This document shows, piece by piece, positions 34,670 through 43,418 of a DNA stretch of 50,663 nucleotides. Source of the DNA: a virus; the IMG/VR virus record IMGVR_UViG_3300032579_000827, positions 1 through 50,663 of that record; one strand, 5' to 3'. The notes under the pieces were generated by a model, which was not told the origin of the DNA, did no database searches, and saw only the letters and a list, made by a program, of their open reading frames with translations. The position numbers were made by a program, and so were the translations under genes. The first letter of the stretch is position 1; the number at the start of each line of letters is the position of its first letter.

Positions 34670-35119
34670 ATGACAAAATACAGCCAAGGTGAATTTACAC
34701 CATTGAATCCAAAAAAGCTTGTAGGTAATGCAGTTCCAGTATATAGAAGCGCATGGGAACTGCGGGTAATGAGACTGCTTGATACTCATCCTAATGTCAT
34801 AAACTGGGCAAGTGAAAGCATTTCAATTCCTTATAAAAATCCTTTGACTGGTAAATTACATACATATTATCCAGATTTTATGGTAGTCTACAAAGATAAA
34901 TTTGGAAAACAAAGAGCTGAAATAATCGAAGTCAAGCCACGTAAAGAAGCTATATTGGAAAACGCTAAAAGCAAAAGAGACAAGGCTGCGCTAGTTGTCA
35001 ATACTGCAAAATGGGCGGCCGCAATGTTGTATTGCAAAAAACACGGTTTACAATTTAGAATTCTTACAGAAGATGATATATTCGTTGCAAAAGGCAAAAA
35101 TATTAAACGAAACAAATAA
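34670..35119 (+). CDS. gp4: Head completion nuclease gp4
   Basis: The 149-residue protein matches T4 gp4 (also called gp50): 'YRSAWELRVMRLLDTHPNVI' then 'YYPDFMVVYKD' and 'EIIEVKPRKE'. The E...PDF...ExK pattern is a TnsA-like PD-(D/E)xK nuclease core; gp4 completes the head before tail joining. Length equals the family norm. Three bases separate it from the upstream stop. Confidence 0.9.
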   Translation: MTKYSQGEFTPLNPKKLVGNAVPVYRSAWELRVMRLLDTHPNVINWASESISIPYKNPLTGKLHTYYPDFMVVYKDKFGKQRAEIIEVKPRKEAILENAKSKRDKAALVVNTAKWAAAMLYCKKHGLQFRILTEDDIFVAKGKNIKRNK

Positions 35120-35124
35120 AAATA

Positions 35125-35132
35125 AGTAAATA
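35125..35132 (+). promoter_or_regulatory. T4-type late promoter AGTAAATA of gp16
   Basis: The predicted start of transcription falls exactly on the gp16 ATG (35138). A promoter-specific RNA would be leaderless; otherwise gp16 is translated from read-through RNA. Confidence 0.55.
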
Positions 35133-35137
35133 CGGTT

Positions 35138-35602
35138 ATGAGTAAAGCATTTGCCAAATTAGAAGACGCACTTGACCTACCAAACATGACACCGGAATAT
35201 CAAATTACGGAAAATGACCTAGAGCAAGCCCTCGCTGACGCTAAAGAAATAGAATCGCAACTACATCAACTTGATGGGCATGATGTCCATGATACAGAAA
35301 TGGATGAACTGGCTAATCTAGCTATACAGGCCCACAAAGATTTACAAGAATTGGGTATGAATGTAGAGGTAAGACACGCAGGAGAAATTTTTAGCAGTTC
35401 AAGTGCCATGCTGAAAATTGCAGTAGATGCCAAAAACAACAAAGTTGAAAAAAAACTGAAACTTTTAAAATTGCAGCTTGATAAATTGAAACTAGATAGG
35501 CAAACAGCTCCGGAAAAAGAAACTGTAGATGGCACAGCAGTTGCACTTGATAGGAACGAGATACTCAAACAACTGCGTCAAATGAATAGCAGTGATAAAT
35601 AG
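35138..35602 (+). CDS. gp16: Terminase small subunit gp16
   Basis: The 154-residue, mostly helical protein has 'GEIFSSSSAMLKIAVDAKNN' followed by 'KKLKLLKLQLDKLKLDRQ', the coiled oligomerisation core of T4 gp16. The small subunit forms the ring that regulates gp17 and selects DNA for packaging. It lies shortly before gp17, with three genes between, whereas in T4 the two are adjacent. Confidence 0.87.
   Translation: MSKAFAKLEDALDLPNMTPEYQITENDLEQALADAKEIESQLHQLDGHDVHDTEMDELANLAIQAHKDLQELGMNVEVRHAGEIFSSSSAMLKIAVDAKNNKVEKKLKLLKLQLDKLKLDRQTAPEKETVDGTAVALDRNEILKQLRQMNSSDK
35594..35601 (+). promoter_or_regulatory. T4-type late promoter GATAAATA
   Basis: Core overlaps the gp16 stop codon; predicted start near 35607, then AGGAG and ATG 35624. 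Confidence 0.68.
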
Positions 35603-35623
35603 AGAACATAGGAGCCGTCTGAA

Positions 35624-36412
35624 ATGAAAAGTTTTAGTGAATATCTTGCTGAAAGTTCAAAAGATCACAATTACGTGATCAAATTTTCACAACAGCCAAC
35701 AGCTGAGCAGGTACAAATTATCGGAGAATGGTTAAAGAAACTTGATCTTAAACACATCACTACCCCTGAAAAAATATTAGAAGACCACATGGACTTCATT
35801 GACATTCCTAATAAGGATGTCTACAAAATGGAATTTACAGTTGGAACACCTTGCGTCCCTTATATTTTACAGCAGGATCTTAGACTTTGTTCAAATATAC
35901 CTGAAAAATATATTGTTGTACGAGCAGCAAATGAACCAATTGAACGCTATGCTGACTATGACATATGGCGCAGATTAGCTGATAAAGAATCTGAAGCAGC
36001 CGGTGATGAGCATGCTGCAAGATTAAGCACAGATCGAGAGTACAATCAATCCGAACAACCACCGGTAGAACCATTGTTTGGAAACGAATATAACAAAGGT
36101 TTACTATCATATCTTGCTGGTATTGCAGACAGTCGTCCAAGTATGGAAATTGAGCCATCGGCACCTTTATTCAGCTGGCTACAAATGGAAGATATTGATC
36201 CAGGAGAACCTATACAAGACACTAGTGATTTCAACGCTCATATTGATACTCCAAAACCTGTTACAGCTGGTTCAACAAAACAACCGATTGATACAGCATA
36301 TGTCAATAGTAAAGGCACCATGAGCGACAATGCTCAACAAAAGGTTAAGTTTGTAAAAGATCCGGCTACCGGCAAAGCCAAGCAACTGGTGCAACCAAAA
36401 GGGAAAAACTAA
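35624..36412 (+). CDS. Hypothetical protein with capsid-targeting-like N-terminus
   Basis: The first ten residues, 'MKSFSEYLAE', closely resemble the T4 capsid-targeting sequence MKTYQEF(I)xE of internal head proteins, and 'LAE|S' satisfies the gp21 cleavage rule. The rest (about 250 residues) is unrecognised: a folded N-terminal part with 'FTVGTPCVPYILQQDL', then a Pro-rich C-terminus ending in Lys-rich residues. It may be packaged in the head with the DNA. Own late promoter and AGGAG. Confidence 0.62.
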   Translation: MKSFSEYLAESSKDHNYVIKFSQQPTAEQVQIIGEWLKKLDLKHITTPEKILEDHMDFIDIPNKDVYKMEFTVGTPCVPYILQQDLRLCSNIPEKYIVVRAANEPIERYADYDIWRRLADKESEAAGDEHAARLSTDREYNQSEQPPVEPLFGNEYNKGLLSYLAGIADSRPSMEIEPSAPLFSWLQMEDIDPGEPIQDTSDFNAHIDTPKPVTAGSTKQPIDTAYVNSKGTMSDNAQQKVKFVKDPATGKAKQLVQPKGKN

Positions 36413-36413
36413 A

Positions 36414-37370
36414 ATGGAACGCACATATAAATTAAACGTAACAAGTGACACAACCATGATAGACGTGCAAAGTGTCAACGCTGATGAAGTTGCACGCATT
36501 GCACAACTAGCAGGAATAATTGAACCGCACACGCAAACTGCAGACATTGCCTCTTCCCCAATTGGAGCTCCAGTTGATCCTGAAATGTCTGCTGACGACC
36601 AAGCAATGCAAGCAGTTGACGCCGGCCCAATACAAGAGCCTATGGATGGACAAGCCAACGCAGATGTTATGCACGGCTTAAATGATTTGCGAAAAAATGC
36701 AGGACTGCCAACTAAAGCAGCTGAGCCCGCATCTGATGATGTAACTACAGGAATTGCTGAAAACAACGTAGATGATGATGATGATTATGATGATTTTGAT
36801 GATGATTATGATGATTTTGATGATGATGATTTTGCAGATCCCGGCGGGCGCAGCTCACTAAGAGCAGGTATACGCAATCGACCTTGTCCGACATGTGGTT
36901 ATCCTAACCGACTGACAGCTAGAGATGTTGAATTAGGCTACCAATGCGATAGATGCGCTGACGCACGAGAACGTGGCGGCGAGATTGATTATTATGATCC
37001 AACTATGGATGAAAATGTTGAATTAGAAGAAGATGTAGCTGAATACGATTATGGTCATCGTAAATTCAAAGACGAAGGTGAAGAAATTGATGAACCTGAA
37101 TATATTTGGCAAGCAGTTGAAAATCCGCAACGCATTAAAGGTAGTGCAGGTGATAATGGTTTAATACAGGAATTACATAATAAACTAATAAATGATTATA
37201 CCAAATACCTGGAAGAAACTGAAAGAGAAAACGAAAGCGGTGCCATGAGCCCGCTCAGTGACCCTACAAAGCCCAGTTTTGATAAAGATCCACTACATGA
37301 TGAAGAACCAGTAGATGATGGTAGTCACAGTCCAATGAGTACAATAGTGAGGCAACATGCATTTAAATAA
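36414..37370 (+). CDS. Acidic zinc-ribbon protein of unknown function
   Basis: The 318-residue protein has an Asp-rich stretch (near residues 119-139) followed by a zinc-ribbon 'CPTCGYPNRLTARDVELG' with a second pair 'CDRCADARERGG'. The rest is acidic and probably partly disordered. It follows the previous gene by one base. Such zinc ribbons bind nucleic acid or protein; no family is recognised. It may be an internal head or packaging-associated protein because it is between gp16 and gp17. Confidence 0.6.
   Translation: MERTYKLNVTSDTTMIDVQSVNADEVARIAQLAGIIEPHTQTADIASSPIGAPVDPEMSADDQAMQAVDAGPIQEPMDGQANADVMHGLNDLRKNAGLPTKAAEPASDDVTTGIAENNVDDDDDYDDFDDDYDDFDDDDFADPGGRSSLRAGIRNRPCPTCGYPNRLTARDVELGYQCDRCADARERGGEIDYYDPTMDENVELEEDVAEYDYGHRKFKDEGEEIDEPEYIWQAVENPQRIKGSAGDNGLIQELHNKLINDYTKYLEETERENESGAMSPLSDPTKPSFDKDPLHDEEPVDDGSHSPMSTIVRQHAFK
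36771..36834 (+). repeat. GAT-rich low-complexity repeat (Asp tract)
   Basis: Near-perfect GAT triplets with TAT and TTT interruptions encode repeats of DDYDDFD. It is in frame and could expand or contract by slippage without a frameshift. Confidence 0.8.
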
Positions 37371-37405
37371 TCAAAGTTGCCTCTAGTTTTTTGAAGGAGG
37401 CAACA

Positions 37406-37651
37406 ATGATAATAAAATCTACAAAACCCGTACTATTAAAAGTATATTACTGGATGCCAGATCGCCCTAGCCTTTTACAGGAATTTAGTTGGGGGTTTGA
37501 AGACCACATACCGGAACTATTACGTACTCATAATTTTCTAAATTATTGGCATAAATCTATAGATGCTGTAATTGCTGAAATACTAATCAGTGTTTCAGGA
37601 GATCAACCAAAAACATATCGCGCAGTAAGCGAATTATATAGTTTGAATTAA
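37406..37651 (+). CDS. Usg-like protein
   Basis: The 81-residue protein reads 'LLKVYYWMPDRPSLLQEFSW', 'HNFLNYWHKSIDAVIAEI' and 'YRAVSELYSLN', matching the Usg family ('Y-x-MPDxPxLLQ-x-F-W', 'FLxFW', 'YRxVxxE'), known chiefly from Alphaproteobacteria where usg lies near trp genes; its function is unknown. I chose ATG 37406 because AAGGAGG lies 5 bases before it; a TTG at 37391 lies upstream of that site. The next gene, gp17, starts 2 bases after the stop. Confidence 0.7.
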   Translation: MIIKSTKPVLLKVYYWMPDRPSLLQEFSWGFEDHIPELLRTHNFLNYWHKSIDAVIAEILISVSGDQPKTYRAVSELYSLN

Positions 37652-37652
37652 C

Positions 37653-39248
37653 ATGTCAAAAAATACAAGCAATTATGAAAAGTTAAAACCAGCTTTTAAA
37701 AAAATAACGCTAACACAGCAACAATTTAGCGAACTTGCGCAGTGTGCACAGGACCCTCTTTGGTTCATGGAGCATTTTATGTATATACAGCATCCTTTGC
37801 GCGGTAAAATGCCGTTTACAGCATATCACTTCCAAAAAGATTTAGTAAAGACATACTGGAAGAATCGCAACACCATTGCAATGATTCCGCGTCAAAGCGG
37901 AAAAACCACAACAGCAGCTGGCTATATGCTGTGGTATGCCATGTTTAACGAAGATGTTACTGTTTTAATTGCAGCTAATAAATTCAAAAGCGCAAATGAA
38001 ATTATGATGCGTATAAAATATGCATACGAAGAATTACCCGACCATATCCGACCCGGTGTTGTAGAATATAATGTTACATCTATTAAATTTGACAACGGAT
38101 CGCGTATTGTAGCTACAACAACAACTCCGGACAGTGGTCGAGGCATGTCGATTAGTTTACTTTACCTAGACGAGTTTGCTTACGTTAGACCACGTGTTGC
38201 AGTGGAATTTTGGACTGCTATGGCACCTACACTAGCTACAGGTGGGAAGTGTATAATCACATCGACACCTGCTAGTGACGAAGATACATTTGCAGAGCTT
38301 TGGCTTGGCGCAGTTAATACAATAGATGAAGATGGGTTTGAAGTTCCTGACGGGCTTGGTATAAACGGCTTCAAAGCTTTCTCAGCACATTACAGTGACG
38401 TACCAGGTCGCGACGAAAAATGGGCAGCAATTGAGCGAGCAAAAATCGGCGATGAGCGTTTTCAACGCGAATATGAATGCAAATTTGCAGGCGAAGAAAG
38501 TACATTGATAAGCAGTCTAACACTGCAACGTTTACGCGGAAATGAACCCCTTTTTAAACTTGGTGAAACACGCTACTACAGCACAATCACACCTGACAAA
38601 ACCTATCTTGTGAGCCTGGATCCAAGTGCTGGCATTGGTAAAGACCCTGCCTGCATCCAGGTTTTTAGTCTGCCGGATATGACACAAATTGCAGAATGGA
38701 CAAGCAACAAGACTAGTATTCCAAATCAAGTGCGAAATATGCAACTCATTATAAATTTCATATATCAAGAATGTAAAAAGCAAGGCTATAAAGGTGAACC
38801 AGATATCTATTATACTTTTGAAAACAACACGTGGGGCGAAGCAGCCTTACAGTCCATCTTGGAAATAGGTGAGGAAAATTTCAACGCTGTAATATTAAAT
38901 GAACCTCGCAAAACGGGCTTGATTAGATACCGCAGAGGTTTGAATACCAATGGACGCAGTAAAGCAAATGCGTGTGCCAAACTAAAAAGTTTATTGGAAA
39001 GCAACAAATTAAAAATACATAGTAAAATGTTGGTTAAGCAGTTGAAGTTCTTTGTTAGCAAAGGCGATAGTTTCGCAGCTAAACAAGGCGAGCACGATGA
39101 TTGTGTTATGAGCACATTGTTATGTGTAAGAATGATGCAAATGGTCACAAACTGGGATGATAAAGTAGGCGAGTTACTCAAAGACGTTTTTGACGACAAT
39201 GAGGCAGAACACAGAGATCCATTGCCGTTTTCAGTAATCCTTAACTAA
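37653..39248 (+). CDS. gp17: Terminase large subunit gp17
   Basis: The 531-residue packaging motor has an N-terminal ATPase (Walker A 'PRQSGKTT' at residues 79-86, Walker B 'LLYLDEFA' near 170) and a C-terminal RNase H-like nuclease ('VSLDPSAGIGKD' near 321, 'EHDDCVMS' near 480). It pumps DNA into the prohead and cuts concatemers. T4 gp17 has 610 residues. It is uninterrupted here, although terminase genes of related phages are known intein targets. Confidence 0.96.
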   Translation: MSKNTSNYEKLKPAFKKITLTQQQFSELAQCAQDPLWFMEHFMYIQHPLRGKMPFTAYHFQKDLVKTYWKNRNTIAMIPRQSGKTTTAAGYMLWYAMFNEDVTVLIAANKFKSANEIMMRIKYAYEELPDHIRPGVVEYNVTSIKFDNGSRIVATTTTPDSGRGMSISLLYLDEFAYVRPRVAVEFWTAMAPTLATGGKCIITSTPASDEDTFAELWLGAVNTIDEDGFEVPDGLGINGFKAFSAHYSDVPGRDEKWAAIERAKIGDERFQREYECKFAGEESTLISSLTLQRLRGNEPLFKLGETRYYSTITPDKTYLVSLDPSAGIGKDPACIQVFSLPDMTQIAEWTSNKTSIPNQVRNMQLIINFIYQECKKQGYKGEPDIYYTFENNTWGEAALQSILEIGEENFNAVILNEPRKTGLIRYRRGLNTNGRSKANACAKLKSLLESNKLKIHSKMLVKQLKFFVSKGDSFAAKQGEHDDCVMSTLLCVRMMQMVTNWDDKVGELLKDVFDDNEAEHRDPLPFSVILN

Positions 39249-39251
39249 ATA
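39244..39251 (+). promoter_or_regulatory. T4-type late promoter ACTAAATA
   Basis: Core overlaps the gp17 stop; predicted start near 39257, 20 bases before ATG 39277 with GGAG between. Confidence 0.65.
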
Positions 39252-39276
39252 CACGACTATATTGCTGGAGCATGTA

Positions 39277-41970
39277 ATGAGTTTTAACTGGTCAATTATT
39301 ACCAATAAGATTTTTGGAATTCTAAAAGGCTCATGTGATAGCGTACGCATGTACGATGCAAAAGGCAATGAAACAATTGATCCAGACGAAGCAACAAGAT
39401 TTTTCGCAGTCAATCGCAGCCATAACCCTGCATTAGAAAAATTTACATTTCTAGTGTCAGTAATTGATAATGGACAAAATAGTTATATTAACTTGAAAAC
39501 ACCAAAGTTAAGCAACGAGCAAGACTGGTCAAAAATTTACAAGATTAGACATCATATACGAAAGTCTGTTGGACAAAAAGAAGGCATACACGTTATCTGG
39601 CAGGTATTTGACAAAGAAATAGAACCTCGGGAGGAAGCCGTGAACAACATACACGAAAGCAAAGACATTAGTAAATGGTTTGGGACAACAAAGAGTTCCT
39701 TTCAACGCATCGGCGAGGCAAAAGTTATTGTTAGGCACAGTGATGTTGTTAATCAAGACAAACATGGTGCTAGAACAAGGCATGTAAAAGCAATTTTTGT
39801 TGAAAACAAGAATGGTGAAAGATTTGCATATCCGCATTTGCATCTAAATGGGGCCAAAGCTTTTGCAAGGCATTTAAGCAACGGCGGCACAAATTTTGAC
39901 GATATAGCAGAATCATTATATTCTCTCAGTGCCGATTATGTTTCTTTAAAAAGAGCTGCATTTACTATGAGACAAAATCAAGTCTTAAGTGAATACATTG
40001 TTGGTATAAGAGAACAATTAGATCTAATTAACAAGCGTATGAAATCGGTACAAGGCCCAAAAGGGTATCAAAACGCTGCTTCTATACTTGTTTCGCCTAC
40101 GGTTATACTTGACGAACAAGCGACAGAAAATCTTTTGCAGATATTTGCTGAACAATGTTCATGCCAACAAGGAGATGATACCTATTCGGATCTGTCAGTT
40201 GCAGCTAGATATGTCGGCACAGCAAGTCCATTTCCGGCAAAACCTCAATTCAAATGGTCTAGACGTCCAAACGTATCAAATGTTCCTTCCGGAATGCCAG
40301 TGCAGGAAAGATTGCAATTACAGTTGAAAGAACTGTCAGATGCTTGTGAGGATACACGTTCTGCAGCTAGACTATCCGAAATAGCTATAATGATTGCAGA
40401 TAATAGACGCCCAACAGAAGAAGACTTGTCATTTGTACGAGAAGCTATCAACAGCAGCTTAAACATTGTAGAGGATGAACAATACCTACCTGAAGAAATC
40501 GAGATAGATAATTTTTTAAGTGAATTTGATCCAACTAAAATTTTTGGTGCAGACAATGTTGTTGAAAATTCAGAAGTTTCAAGCGACACAAGTAAAATAC
40601 GATTTATTCCAGGTTTTCCAGGAGAAGTTATAGACCAAGCGGGCGATCTTTATCTAACTTGGTTCCCGGATAGGCATGACGCACACACTGTTAAAAACGA
40701 ATACGAAATAGTTAGAAAAGTTGGCGATAAGTGGGAATATGTAGATAATCTCAATATGCCATACGACCCGCCTGGACGAGCTGTTAAAGCTTTTAGAGAA
40801 AAAGCTACAACCTTAGGTGAAGGTTGGCATGCAGTGCGGCCAATTAACACAGATCGCTATCAAGAAAGATCAGGGCTTGAAGGTCCTTTTATGACTAAAA
40901 GTGGAAAGACTGTGTACTATGATCCAAAAGAAGGAAAATACTACGATCCTGATAGTGATTTTTACATAGACCACGATGATTACGCCGCAATGAATGAAGA
41001 TGACTTTAATGAATCTAATGGATTTCTTAAGGGAGATCACGTAAAGCATAAAGAAAGCGGCCAGCATGGTGTAGTAGTTGGCCAACCAGAAGGAAATGAA
41101 TATCCTGTAAAATTTGAAGGCGACGACGAAGTTTATTTCACACCTGTAGATGTACTGGATATAGTTGTTGATGAAAGTGAAGACACCTTAGAAGAAGGTC
41201 CTGCTGACAATTTCACTATTGATGATATAAAACACCTAGAAAAGTTACAAGATCTTGGTCAAATGAAAGATTTTGCCAAAAAATTAATTTCAACACCGAG
41301 CCAGAAGCCTATGAAGCCACAAAAGGTTATGTGGTTATCGCAGGCAATTGACAGTAAACGTAGACCAGGTGATATTGTCAAGCTGATGTATGATCTGCTG
41401 TTAGGCGGCGAAGGCCTGAGCGTCGTTGGATCTAAAACAAGCATGGATCCTAATTCGTATAGAAGAGCGTTTGGCGAAGATAATGAATTAAATGAAATAT
41501 CATCTGATACATTAAAATCATATGTTCAAAAATCTGGACAAGGCAATGTTCCTGGCTTCGGTGGAAAGGGACCGTTTACAGATAAAGATTGGAAGAGAAG
41601 CAAGTCAATGTCTGCGGCACAAGATCTTATACGCCGGAAAGAAAAAGGACCTATGAGTCCAACTGTGCATGATATGACACAGTATAGTGACGGCGAGGTA
41701 TATGATATAACTCAAACCGATGATGATTTAGAAGATGGTGATGTATTAAAACTGAGTGGTGGTAGGTTAGCTGTACTTGTTCAGGCATGGCCTGTAATGG
41801 TAGTTGGTCAATCGGACGCATTACATCAACTCAAACCAGATAAGACTTGGGAATCATTTGATAGAGGCCTCTATAGTAAATCAGCTGAAATAGCTCGCTC
41901 AATAGCTGCTGAAGGCAGTCATATGAAAGAAGATGAAATAGTCAGGATTAAAACTCTTGCTGGAATTTAA
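39277..41970 (+). CDS. Large hypothetical virion-type protein
   Basis: The 897-residue protein is unrecognised. Its N-terminal 250 residues ('IFGILKGSCDSVRMYDAKG', 'HHIRKSVGQKEGIHVIWQVF') form a conserved-looking domain often found beside terminase genes in environmental T4-like phages, as I recall. Later segments are acidic. Near residues 585-630 'GDHVKHKESGQHGVVVGQ' followed by 'YPVKFEGDDEVYF' looks like a small SH3/KOW-type beta barrel. No transmembrane segment or signal is visible. It has its own late promoter, so it is likely structural or packaging-related. Confidence 0.6.
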   Translation: MSFNWSIITNKIFGILKGSCDSVRMYDAKGNETIDPDEATRFFAVNRSHNPALEKFTFLVSVIDNGQNSYINLKTPKLSNEQDWSKIYKIRHHIRKSVGQKEGIHVIWQVFDKEIEPREEAVNNIHESKDISKWFGTTKSSFQRIGEAKVIVRHSDVVNQDKHGARTRHVKAIFVENKNGERFAYPHLHLNGAKAFARHLSNGGTNFDDIAESLYSLSADYVSLKRAAFTMRQNQVLSEYIVGIREQLDLINKRMKSVQGPKGYQNAASILVSPTVILDEQATENLLQIFAEQCSCQQGDDTYSDLSVAARYVGTASPFPAKPQFKWSRRPNVSNVPSGMPVQERLQLQLKELSDACEDTRSAARLSEIAIMIADNRRPTEEDLSFVREAINSSLNIVEDEQYLPEEIEIDNFLSEFDPTKIFGADNVVENSEVSSDTSKIRFIPGFPGEVIDQAGDLYLTWFPDRHDAHTVKNEYEIVRKVGDKWEYVDNLNMPYDPPGRAVKAFREKATTLGEGWHAVRPINTDRYQERSGLEGPFMTKSGKTVYYDPKEGKYYDPDSDFYIDHDDYAAMNEDDFNESNGFLKGDHVKHKESGQHGVVVGQPEGNEYPVKFEGDDEVYFTPVDVLDIVVDESEDTLEEGPADNFTIDDIKHLEKLQDLGQMKDFAKKLISTPSQKPMKPQKVMWLSQAIDSKRRPGDIVKLMYDLLLGGEGLSVVGSKTSMDPNSYRRAFGEDNELNEISSDTLKSYVQKSGQGNVPGFGGKGPFTDKDWKRSKSMSAAQDLIRRKEKGPMSPTVHDMTQYSDGEVYDITQTDDDLEDGDVLKLSGGRLAVLVQAWPVMVVGQSDALHQLKPDKTWESFDRGLYSKSAEIARSIAAEGSHMKEDEIVRIKTLAGI

Positions 41971-42137
41971 TGCTTGATTATCTTGTTATTTCGTCGATAA
42001 ATGCGCCGCCTGCAGATAAAGATTATATTGTAGCAACCTGCACTAGTAATGATAGTGTTTTTAAAATCATTACTAGATGCGGTCTAGTCCTACAAAAAAA
42101 GTTAATATCGAATAATTTTTTTTACCCGTTGGCCTTA
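41970..42137 (+). CDS. Small ORF, possibly the 5' part of a slipped gene
   Basis: ATG overlaps the previous stop (TAATG), which suggests coupled translation. The 55 residues ('MLDYLVISSINAPPADKDYI') are unrecognised. The frame runs through a run of eight T (42116-42123) shortly before its stop; removing one T would fuse it with the next frame (42151-42450). Confidence 0.5.
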
Positions 42138-42150
42138 CGCTAATTCATCT

Positions 42151-42450
42151 ATGATAGGCGCTATTGTTTGGTGCCAATGTGATTTTGCATTTGCGAATTA
42201 TATACCAAATTGGGCAAATCCTCTAAGAGGAGACGAAATTTGTTTTGCAACATTAGACTCGCGCGATACACAAAATTATGCAATTGGCCATCCACGGGCA
42301 CTCATTAAGTGGGCATCTTGTACATATGCAATTGAAAATGAAACGGTTTGCCCATATAGAGTTATTGCTGATGAACCTGACGCAAATGTTAATACTAAGT
42401 TAATATGGCTGGGTCATAGAATCGGTTTAAAGGTTTACAAATGGACATGA
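42151..42450 (+). CDS. Hypothetical protein, possibly the 3' part of a slipped gene
   Basis: The 99-residue protein ('MIGAIVWCQCDFAFANYIPN', 'GHPRALIKWASCTYAIENET') has no ribosome-binding site before its ATG, and protein-like sequence ('TRWPYANSS') precedes that ATG in the same frame. It may be the continuation of the 41970 gene after a T8 slip. Function unknown. Confidence 0.48.
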   Translation: MIGAIVWCQCDFAFANYIPNWANPLRGDEICFATLDSRDTQNYAIGHPRALIKWASCTYAIENETVCPYRVIADEPDANVNTKLIWLGHRIGLKVYKWT

Positions 42451-43265
42451 GAACCGCTATTATTGTAAAAGGGCAAGCAAGGACATGGGAACATGTGCTA
42501 CCATATAACCTACGTTTGTTTGACAGGATATACAACCACCCAGACTGGTACGTTGTATTAGCCTGTGATAATTCATGCACATCCAATACAATACACAGAA
42601 TATTTGATAATTCAAGACTTATAGATTACCTTTTTCTTGACGATAGCGAGATTCAAAGCATTTTTGACAGGCAGAAGTCATATGAATTTTGCAATAATGC
42701 TATACACACCTTTAAATTTTTGCCATTGTCTTACTGGAAGCAAACCTGATACGATTATCACGCTGGAATTATGAAAAGACAACATGAGCTTGATAATGAT
42801 TTCGTGTATGATAATGTATTGAGCATACGATCAGACATACTTTATCGCCCGGGTCCACCGGGCGGATTTCAGGAAGAAGAAACCAAAATTAGACTTAACC
42901 CTACATATAAAAGTGGAATGTCATTGGACTGCATTTCTCATGTTAATGGATTACTTGCTCCAGATTTTAATTGGCGTGCCGGAGCTATTGCTGCTAACCT
43001 AACAACCTGTGCCTTTTTAGACACTCAACTAACAGACGGTATTGAGCAATTTATGCATGGTGACGAATTTCACCTTCCATCTCTTTATGCAATGAAAAGT
43101 CTAATGGGCGGAAAAGAAATTCTAGGACATTTTAAAGCCACACATATTAGACCGTGGTCTATTTCACAGTTACCGTTCATTAACAAGGGTATGGACCCTG
43201 ATCCGTTATGGGAACAAAAATCCATTTATCAAAAAAAAAGCCTGGATAGAGTCGTGCGAACTTGA
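42441..43265 (+). pseudogene. Glycosyltransferase-like gene interrupted by an in-frame TGA
   Basis: One continuous frame encodes 'MRTAIIVKGQARTWEHVLPY' at the start and 'NVLSIRSDILYRPG' later, like the glycosyltransferase-like gene at 5405-6118. A single TGA at 42747-42749 stops it after residue 102, and an ATG at 42771 restarts the same frame to 43265. Coding sequence between the two ('YDYHAGI') is intact, so a nonsense mutation, read-through or a sequencing error are all possible. Other genes here use TGA as stop, so the code is not altered. Confidence 0.62.
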
Positions 43266-43332
43266 TCCTAGTGATTTCTTGGATCTTTTTGATTAATTTT
43301 TTTTCGAAAACAAATTTGCTTTCACCAACTGG

Positions 43333-43340
43333 GATAAATA
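43333..43340 (+). promoter_or_regulatory. T4-type late promoter GATAAATA of gp32
   Basis: Predicted start near 43346 gives a 73-base leader before the gp32 ATG. The 153 bases between 43266 and 43418 hold no gene. Confidence 0.65.
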
Positions 43341-43347
43341 GTATTGT

Positions 43348-43418
43348 CAACAGTAGAACAGAATGATGATCTACAGTTGTCTTAGACACTAATTAGGCAC
43401 ATAAAGGAGGCACATAAA
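43348..43418 (+). promoter_or_regulatory. gp32 leader: hairpin and tandem repeat around the ribosome-binding site
   Basis: CAACAGTAGA (43348-43357) pairs with TCTACAGTTG (43370-43379) except for one A-A mismatch. Downstream, GGCACATAAA occurs twice (43396-43405 and 43409-43418), separated by GGA, directly before ATG 43419; the second copy and the spacer form the AAAGGAGG ribosome-binding site region. T4 gp32 represses its own translation through a leader pseudoknot, so these elements could be an operator. This is inference. Confidence 0.45.

Noticed and set aside
36771-36834. GAT repeats as a CRISPR-like or regulatory array
   Set aside because: It is a triplet tract inside a reading frame that encodes an acidic stretch; there are no spacers.
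37922-39199. Minus-strand open frames opposite gp17
   Set aside because: Opposite a clear terminase gene, with Ser/Leu-rich composition typical of antisense frames.
37653-39248. Intein in the terminase large subunit
   Set aside because: gp17 homologues are known intein hosts, but all motifs here are uninterrupted.
42747-42749. TGA as a recoded sense codon in this phage
   Set aside because: Other genes here end in TGA at positions fixed by ATGA overlaps, so TGA is a normal stop.
43264-43290. Terminator after the interrupted glycosyltransferase gene
   Set aside because: Only a 5-bp GATCC/GGATC stem with a 12-base loop precedes the T run; too weak to call.
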